From JBEBVQ01 sp037190845 (lineage in GTDB: Bacteria > Bacteroidota > Bacteroidia > Chitinophagales > Chitinophagaceae): a stretch of DNA of 64,000 bases. The position numbers were made by a program, and so were the translations under genes. The notes beneath the pieces were generated by a model, which saw only the letters and a list, made by a program, of their open reading frames with translations, was not told the origin of the DNA and ran no database searches. Each line of letters opens with the position of its first letter. The stretch's first letter is position 1. The stretch covers positions 62,001 to 126,000 of the forward strand of contig JBBCJI010000021.1 in assembly GCA_037190845.1 (NCBI GenBank), written 5' to 3'. Of this stretch, positions 59,464-64,000 are shown piece after piece.

Positions 59464-60432
59464 ATGGAAAACAACGAAATCCTGCTGACGGAAAACAAAC
59501 AACGGTTTGTATTACTCCCCATCAAATACCCCAAAGTGTGGGAAATGTATAAAAAACATGAGGCCAGCTTCTGGACTGCTGAAGAAATTGATCTCGGCAG
59601 CGACATGAAAGACTGGAATGTCCTCAATGACGGTGAACGTCATTTTATCTCGCACGTACTGGCATTCTTCGCCGCCAGCGACGGCATAGTGAACGAAAAT
59701 CTGGCTGTCAACTTCATGAGCGAAGTGCAGCTCCCCGAAGCACGATGCTTCTATGGCTTCCAGATCATGATGGAAAATATCCACTCCGAAACATACGCAC
59801 TGCTCATCGACACCTACATAAAAGATGCCGCAGAAAAAGACCGGCTGTTCAACGCCATCGAAACCGTCCCCGCCGTGAAGAAAAAAGCGGAATGGGCTTT
59901 ACGCTGGATTGAACAGGGCAGCTTCGCCGAACGCCTCGTGGCCTTCGCCGCGGTAGAAGGCATCTTCTTCAGTGGCAGCTTCTGCTCTATCTTCTGGCTC
60001 AAGAAAAGAGGACTCATGCCCGGGCTGACATTCAGCAATGAGTTGATCAGCCGCGACGAAGGCCTGCACTGCGAATTTGCCTGCCTGCTGTACAGTATGC
60101 TCAGCAACAAATTATCGCAGGAAGAAGTGTACGCCATCATCAGAGACGCCGTGCGGATCGAAAAAGAATTTATTACCGAAGCCCTGCCGGTAGCGCTCAT
60201 CGGCATGAATGCCACGCTTATGCAGCAATACATCGAATTTGTGGCCGACAGGTGGCTGGGCGAACTGGGCTATCCCAAAATGTTTAACGCGACCAATCCA
60301 TTCGACTTCATGGAAATGATCTCCCTCGAGGGTAAAACCAACTTCTTCGAAAAACGCGTGGGCGATTATCAGAAAGCCGGCGTGATGGGCAATAAAGAAA
60401 CGCAGTCGTTCAGTCTGGAAGAAGACTTTTAA
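59464..60432 (+). CDS. nrdB: Class Ia ribonucleotide reductase small subunit
   Basis: 322 residues from the ATG at 59464, reached after the riboswitch; 21 in-frame upstream codons encode part of the leader hairpin and are excluded. Di-iron ligands are visible: Asp73 (ASDGIVNEN), Glu104 and His107 (MENIHSETY), a Glu in FAAVEGIFFSG, and Glu/His in RDEGLHCEF. The radical tyrosine is Tyr111, four residues after His107 as in E. coli Tyr122. Role: generates the tyrosyl radical for NrdA. First gene of a B12-regulated operon in which nrdB precedes nrdA, the reverse of the E. coli order. Confidence 0.96.
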   Translation: MENNEILLTENKQRFVLLPIKYPKVWEMYKKHEASFWTAEEIDLGSDMKDWNVLNDGERHFISHVLAFFAASDGIVNENLAVNFMSEVQLPEARCFYGFQIMMENIHSETYALLIDTYIKDAAEKDRLFNAIETVPAVKKKAEWALRWIEQGSFAERLVAFAAVEGIFFSGSFCSIFWLKKRGLMPGLTFSNELISRDEGLHCEFACLLYSMLSNKLSQEEVYAIIRDAVRIEKEFITEALPVALIGMNATLMQQYIEFVADRWLGELGYPKMFNATNPFDFMEMISLEGKTNFFEKRVGDYQKAGVMGNKETQSFSLEEDF

Positions 60433-60442
60433 AACCAGAAAA

Positions 60443-60535
60443 ATGTGTTCGATGTGGCTGATGTGACAGATGTGTTCAGCATCCCCCAGCAGACACATTT
60501 TCCACATCTCCCACATCAAACAGATCAAACACATC
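60443..60535. repeat. Inverted-repeat spacer between nrdB and nrdA
   Basis: The left arm contains ATGTGTTCGATGTGGCTGAT and GTGACAGATGTG; the right arm contains CACATTTTCCACATCTCCCA and CATCAAACAGATCAAACACA. They are approximate inverse complements, built from an ATGTG unit, and fold into a long imperfect hairpin within the nrdBA transcript. An in-frame ATG at 60445 creates a false 35-residue leader on nrdA. Same class as the spacers at 5152, 7890 and 38475. Confidence 0.7.
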
Positions 60536-60549
60536 TAAACCACAACACC

Positions 60550-62925
60550 ATGTTCGTCATAAAAAGAAACGGTAAAAAAGAAACCGTAAAATTCGATAAG
60601 ATCACCGCACGCATCGAAAAGCTGTGTTACGGGCTGGACAGGAGATTCGTCAATTCCATTGATGTAGCTAAAAAGGTAATTGAAGGCTTATACGACGGCG
60701 TTACGACGACCGAGCTGGACAACCTCGCTGCCGAAACCGCTGCCTCCCTCACCGTCAAACATCCGGACTATGCCCTGCTCGCCAGCCGCATCGCAGTAAG
60801 CAACCTCCATAAGAACACTACCAAGAGTTTTTCTAAGACCATGCAGCATCTGCATGAATGCAAAGATCTCAAGACCCAAAAAGCGGCGCCACTGCTTGCA
60901 GACGACGTCTGGGAGATCATTCATAAAAATGCAGAGCTGCTCGACTCTACCATTATCTACGATCGCGATTACGGGTTTGATTACTTCGGATTTAAAACCC
61001 TCGAAAAATCATACCTGCTCAAGATTGACAACAAAGTAGCCGAACGTCCACAGCATATGTATATGCGCGTGGCCATCGGCATCCACAAGAACGATATCGA
61101 AAGCGCCATCAAGACTTACAACCTGATGAGCGAACGCTGGTTTACGCATGCTACCCCTACCCTCTTCAATGCGGGTACACCGAAGCCGCAGATGTCGTCG
61201 TGCTTCCTGCTCACCATGAAGGAAGACAGCATTGACGGCATCTACGATACGCTGAAACAAACGGCTAAAATATCCCAGAGCGCCGGAGGTATCGGCCTTG
61301 CTATTCATGGCATCCGCGCTACCGGCACTTATATCGGCGGCACCAACGGCACGAGCAACGGCATCATACCGATGCTGCGGGTATTCAATGATACGGCCCG
61401 CTATGTAGACCAGGGCGGCGGCAAACGTAAAGGCGCCTTTGCCATCTACCTCGAACCCTGGCACGCTGATGTGTTCGAATTCCTCGATTTGCGTAAGAAT
61501 CACGGCAAGGAAGAAATGCGCGCCCGCGACCTGTTCTACGCACTCTGGATCCCCGACCTGTTTATGAAGCGCGTGGAAGAAGATGGCAACTGGAGCCTGT
61601 TCTGCCCACACGAAGCACCGGGGCTACATGAATGCTGGGGCGACGAATTTGAAAAGCTGTACGCACAATATGAGCAGTCCGGCCTTGCCCGGAGAACAGT
61701 GAAAGCACAGGAACTTTGGTTCGCGATTATCGATGCCCAGATCGAAACCGGCACTCCTTATCTGCTGTATAAAGATGCCGCCAACCGGAAAAGCAATCAG
61801 CAAAATCTTGGTACGATCAAAAGTTCCAACCTCTGCACGGAGATCGTCGAGTACACCGCTCCCGACGAAGTGGCTGTCTGCAACCTCGCATCACTGGCGC
61901 TGCCCCGGTTTGTGATTGACGGTAAGTTTGATCATAACAAGCTGTATGAAGTCACCTATGAAGTGACTAAAAACCTGAACAAGATCATTGACAATAACTA
62001 TTACCCGGTAGAAGAAGCACGTAACTCCAATATCAGACATCGGCCGATCGGCTTGGGTGTACAGGGGCTTGCTGATACATTCATGCTGCTGCGCCTGCCG
62101 TTTGAAAGTCCGGAAGCGCAGCAACTCAATAAAGAGATCTTCGAAACGATTTATTTTGCTGCCATGACGGCCAGCAAAGACCTCGCAAAAGAGCACGGCG
62201 CATACGAGACTTTCTCCGGATCACCGGTGGCACAGGGCATCTTCCAGTACGATATGTGGGGCGCCGAACCAACCCTGCGCTGGGATTGGTACCGCCTGAA
62301 AGATGAGGTGATCAAATATGGCGTACGTAACTCGCTTCTTGTAGCGCCCATGCCCACCGCATCCACATCACAGATACTCGGCAACAATGAATGCTTCGAG
62401 CCATACACCTCCAATATTTATGTACGGCGCGTGCTCAGTGGGGAGTTTGTAGTGGTGAACAAGCACCTGCTCAAAGACCTGATTGAACTGGGACTGTGGA
62501 ATGACGAGATGAAAAACAAGATCATTACACTCAACGGATCGATACAGCAGATCAATGGCATTCCGGAAGAAATAAAGGATATCTATAAAACCGTATGGGA
62601 GATCAAACAGCGTAACATCATTGACATGGCGGCAGATCGGGGCGCTTATATCTGCCAGTCGCAGTCGCTTAATCTGTTTGTAGATGCTCCTTCGACAAGC
62701 AAGCTTACCTCCATGCACTTCTATGCCTGGAAGAAGGGACTCAAAACCGGCATGTACTACCTGCGCACCAAAGCAGCCTCACAGGCCGTACAATTCACAG
62801 TAGAGAAACAAGGAGGAAGGATGACAGAACCGCTGGTGGAAAAAGAAGCAACCGCACTACCCGACGAACCGACCATGGGAGCAACCTGCAGCATGGAAGA
62901 CGGCTGCATCAGTTGCAGCGGGTAG
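60550..62925 (+). CDS. nrdA: Class Ia ribonucleotide reductase large subunit
   Basis: 791 residues from the ATG at 60550. An N-terminal ATP-cone (FVIKRNGKKETVKFDKITARI) gives allosteric activity control. The catalytic core shows SSCFLLTM (active-site Cys), SAGGIGLAIHGIRATG (specificity loop), NLCTEIVEY (the Asn-x-Cys-x-Glu catalytic triad) and MPTASTSQILGNNECFEPYTSN. The C-terminal redox pair is in CSMEDGCISCSG. Role: reduction of ribonucleoside diphosphates. Cotranscribed with nrdB behind the cobalamin riboswitch. Followed by a long palindrome at 62950-63011. Confidence 0.97.
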   Translation: MFVIKRNGKKETVKFDKITARIEKLCYGLDRRFVNSIDVAKKVIEGLYDGVTTTELDNLAAETAASLTVKHPDYALLASRIAVSNLHKNTTKSFSKTMQHLHECKDLKTQKAAPLLADDVWEIIHKNAELLDSTIIYDRDYGFDYFGFKTLEKSYLLKIDNKVAERPQHMYMRVAIGIHKNDIESAIKTYNLMSERWFTHATPTLFNAGTPKPQMSSCFLLTMKEDSIDGIYDTLKQTAKISQSAGGIGLAIHGIRATGTYIGGTNGTSNGIIPMLRVFNDTARYVDQGGGKRKGAFAIYLEPWHADVFEFLDLRKNHGKEEMRARDLFYALWIPDLFMKRVEEDGNWSLFCPHEAPGLHECWGDEFEKLYAQYEQSGLARRTVKAQELWFAIIDAQIETGTPYLLYKDAANRKSNQQNLGTIKSSNLCTEIVEYTAPDEVAVCNLASLALPRFVIDGKFDHNKLYEVTYEVTKNLNKIIDNNYYPVEEARNSNIRHRPIGLGVQGLADTFMLLRLPFESPEAQQLNKEIFETIYFAAMTASKDLAKEHGAYETFSGSPVAQGIFQYDMWGAEPTLRWDWYRLKDEVIKYGVRNSLLVAPMPTASTSQILGNNECFEPYTSNIYVRRVLSGEFVVVNKHLLKDLIELGLWNDEMKNKIITLNGSIQQINGIPEEIKDIYKTVWEIKQRNIIDMAADRGAYICQSQSLNLFVDAPSTSKLTSMHFYAWKKGLKTGMYYLRTKAASQAVQFTVEKQGGRMTEPLVEKEATALPDEPTMGATCSMEDGCISCSG

Positions 62926-62949
62926 AAGCCTGTTTGACCTAGCTCTATT

Positions 62950-63011
62950 TCACCTCGACAGGTTCGGTGACCATCATCATTAAAAGACGGTCACCGAACC
63001 TGTTGAGGTGA
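62950..63011. repeat. Long palindrome after nrdA
   Basis: TCACCTCGACAGGTTCGGTG followed by ACC, then after 16 nt its inverse complement GGTCACCGAACCTGTTGAGG followed by TGA. One G-T mismatch in a 23-bp stem. No T tract follows, so it is more likely an extragenic repetitive palindrome, perhaps stabilising the nrdBA mRNA end, than a classic terminator. Confidence 0.85.
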
Positions 63012-63167
63012 TTAGCATTAAACACTGCATACATCTTTCAGCATGAAGACAAAACCCTTCTTAACAAAACCTTAGCACTTTCCAGCAATAACAGATTAAA
63101 CCTCAGGGACATCAGAGGCTCTAACCATTATAACAAATAATTAGTTCACCCTCAAAAATCAAACGCC

Positions 63168-64000
63168 ATGAGAAGCCCAGTCAGAATATCCGCGATCCTG
63201 ATGCTCACGCTGCTCCTGTTTACAGGCGGCCCCGGCATCCAACACATTAATGCCCAGCCGGCGGTTGGCGTATCAATGGATGTCTTTTATGACGAGCTGG
63301 CTCCTTACGGTGAATGGTTGACCATGCCCAGCCACGGGCGCGTATGGCGGCCACACGTCTCCGGCGACTTCCGTCCTTACTATACCAACGGGTACTGGAC
63401 GATGACGGAGTACGGCAACACCTGGGTCTCCAATTATGACTGGGGCTGGGCGCCGTTCCACTACGGCCGCTGGACGTACGATCCGTATTACGGATGGGTA
63501 TGGCTGCCCGACACACATTGGGGACCGGCATGGGTAACCTGGAGAAACGGCGGCGGACATTACGGCTGGGCGCCTATGGGGCCCGGGATCAGCGTCTCCA
63601 TATCCATTGGCCCACGCTACCACGTGCCATCCGACTGGTGGGTATTCGTACCGCAGCGGTACATCATGAACCGTCACTTCCACCGGCACTATCGTGGCCC
63701 GCAATATAATACCACGATCATCAACAATACGACGATCATCAACAACACGCATGTGTACAATAACAACACATATGTGTACGGCCCGCGCAGAAATGACATT
63801 GAGCGTGCTACCGGCAACCGGGTACCGGTACGGAGCGTACAAACACAGAACGGCCCGCGCCGCACCACCGTCCAGGGGAATACGGTAAATATCTACCGCC
63901 CGGATGCTGGTCGTCAGGCTCCGGCAAACGCTACCCGGAATAATGTGCGCAGTCCGCAGCAACAGACAACTACGCAACCCCGCAATACGCAACCTGCCGT
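63168..64000 (+). CDS. Secreted DUF6600-type protein, Trp/Tyr/Gly-rich (3' end cut by window edge)
   Basis: 277 residues visible with no stop. Signal peptide at about 1-32 (ILMLTLLLFTGGPG to HINAQ). Residues 40-170 contain repeated W-rich motifs: YGEWLTMP, GRVWRPH, NGYWTMTEYGNTWVS, GWAPFHYGRWTYDPYYGWVWLP and GHYGWAPMGPG, the pattern of DUF6600/YXWGxW-type extracellular proteins. A low-complexity Asn/Thr-rich stretch follows (TTIINNTTIINN) and then a Gln/Arg/Thr-rich tail. The region looks richer in G+C than its neighbours. Function unknown; predicted exported. Start chosen at the first ATG before the signal peptide. Confidence 0.8.
   Translation, partial: MRSPVRISAILMLTLLLFTGGPGIQHINAQPAVGVSMDVFYDELAPYGEWLTMPSHGRVWRPHVSGDFRPYYTNGYWTMTEYGNTWVSNYDWGWAPFHYGRWTYDPYYGWVWLPDTHWGPAWVTWRNGGGHYGWAPMGPGISVSISIGPRYHVPSDWWVFVPQRYIMNRHFHRHYRGPQYNTTIINNTTIINNTHVYNNNTYVYGPRRNDIERATGNRVPVRSVQTQNGPRRTTVQGNTVNIYRPDAGRQAPANATRNNVRSPQQQTTTQPRNTQPA

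Overview
The window is a chromosomal segment from a member of the Bacteroidota, most likely a Chitinophagia/Chitinophagaceae-type bacterium. Support: several very large secreted proteins end in type IX secretion (T9SS) sorting domains, both the 'gliding motility-associated' CHU_C/type B kind and the type A kind; promoters match the Bacteroidota consensus TTTG-N19-TAnnTTTG; gene starts lack strong Shine-Dalgarno sites; and the intergenic palindromes and AT-rich inverted repeats are typical of these genomes. No phage, CRISPR array or intact transposase was seen.

Layout. 1-4 kb: the 3'-truncated end of a MATE exporter, a CoA-binding protein, a MITE-like repeat, and a HisKA_2 kinase/LuxR regulator pair. 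4-8 kb: anmK, sucD and a FucP-type sugar transporter, separated by repeat spacers, then a decayed four-helix-bundle (S23-like) gene. 8-12 kb: a TPR membrane protein and a probable envelope-stress operon (LiaF-like protein, DUF4288, LytS-type kinase, LytTR regulator). 12-21.6 kb: a DegT-fold enzyme with His in place of the PLP lysine, uvrA, fusA, tRNA-Gln(TTG), and an FMN-binding glutamate synthase-like protein paired with an Rnk-like factor. 21.7-30.8 kb: a TPR histidine kinase/NarL regulator pair divergent from two tandem SBBP beta-propeller proteins and a CHU_C protein. 31-43 kb: rplY, prs, a lectin/PKD adhesin, a glycosyltransferase, an FkbM methyltransferase, ilvE, a deoxynucleoside kinase, trpS, and a second TPR kinase/regulator pair. 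43-55 kb: a probable operon of four giant surface proteins alternating CHU_C and RCC1 types, preceded by a solitary NarL regulator. 55-64 kb: a thioredoxin-like protein, a cytochrome c/copper monooxygenase-like lipoprotein, YihY, a small lipoprotein, a cobalamin riboswitch followed by nrdB-nrdA, and a truncated DUF6600-type protein.

Working together. Two separate loci (21.7-30.8 kb and 40.3-55.2 kb) repeat one theme: a TPR-HisKA_3 kinase with a NarL regulator beside secreted beta-propeller proteins (SBBP or RCC1, type A tail) and CHU_C proteins (type B tail). This is the best candidate in the window for a poorly described system, a regulated surface-display module. The nrdBA operon behind a B12 riboswitch suggests that the class I ribonucleotide reductase is turned down when cobalamin is available, which would require a B12-dependent class II enzyme elsewhere in the genome.

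Limits: functions come from reading motifs by eye, with no database search. Start sites were moved inward where an upstream in-frame extension ran through a repeat or was implausible. Many large antisense open frames exist in this window and were left out.
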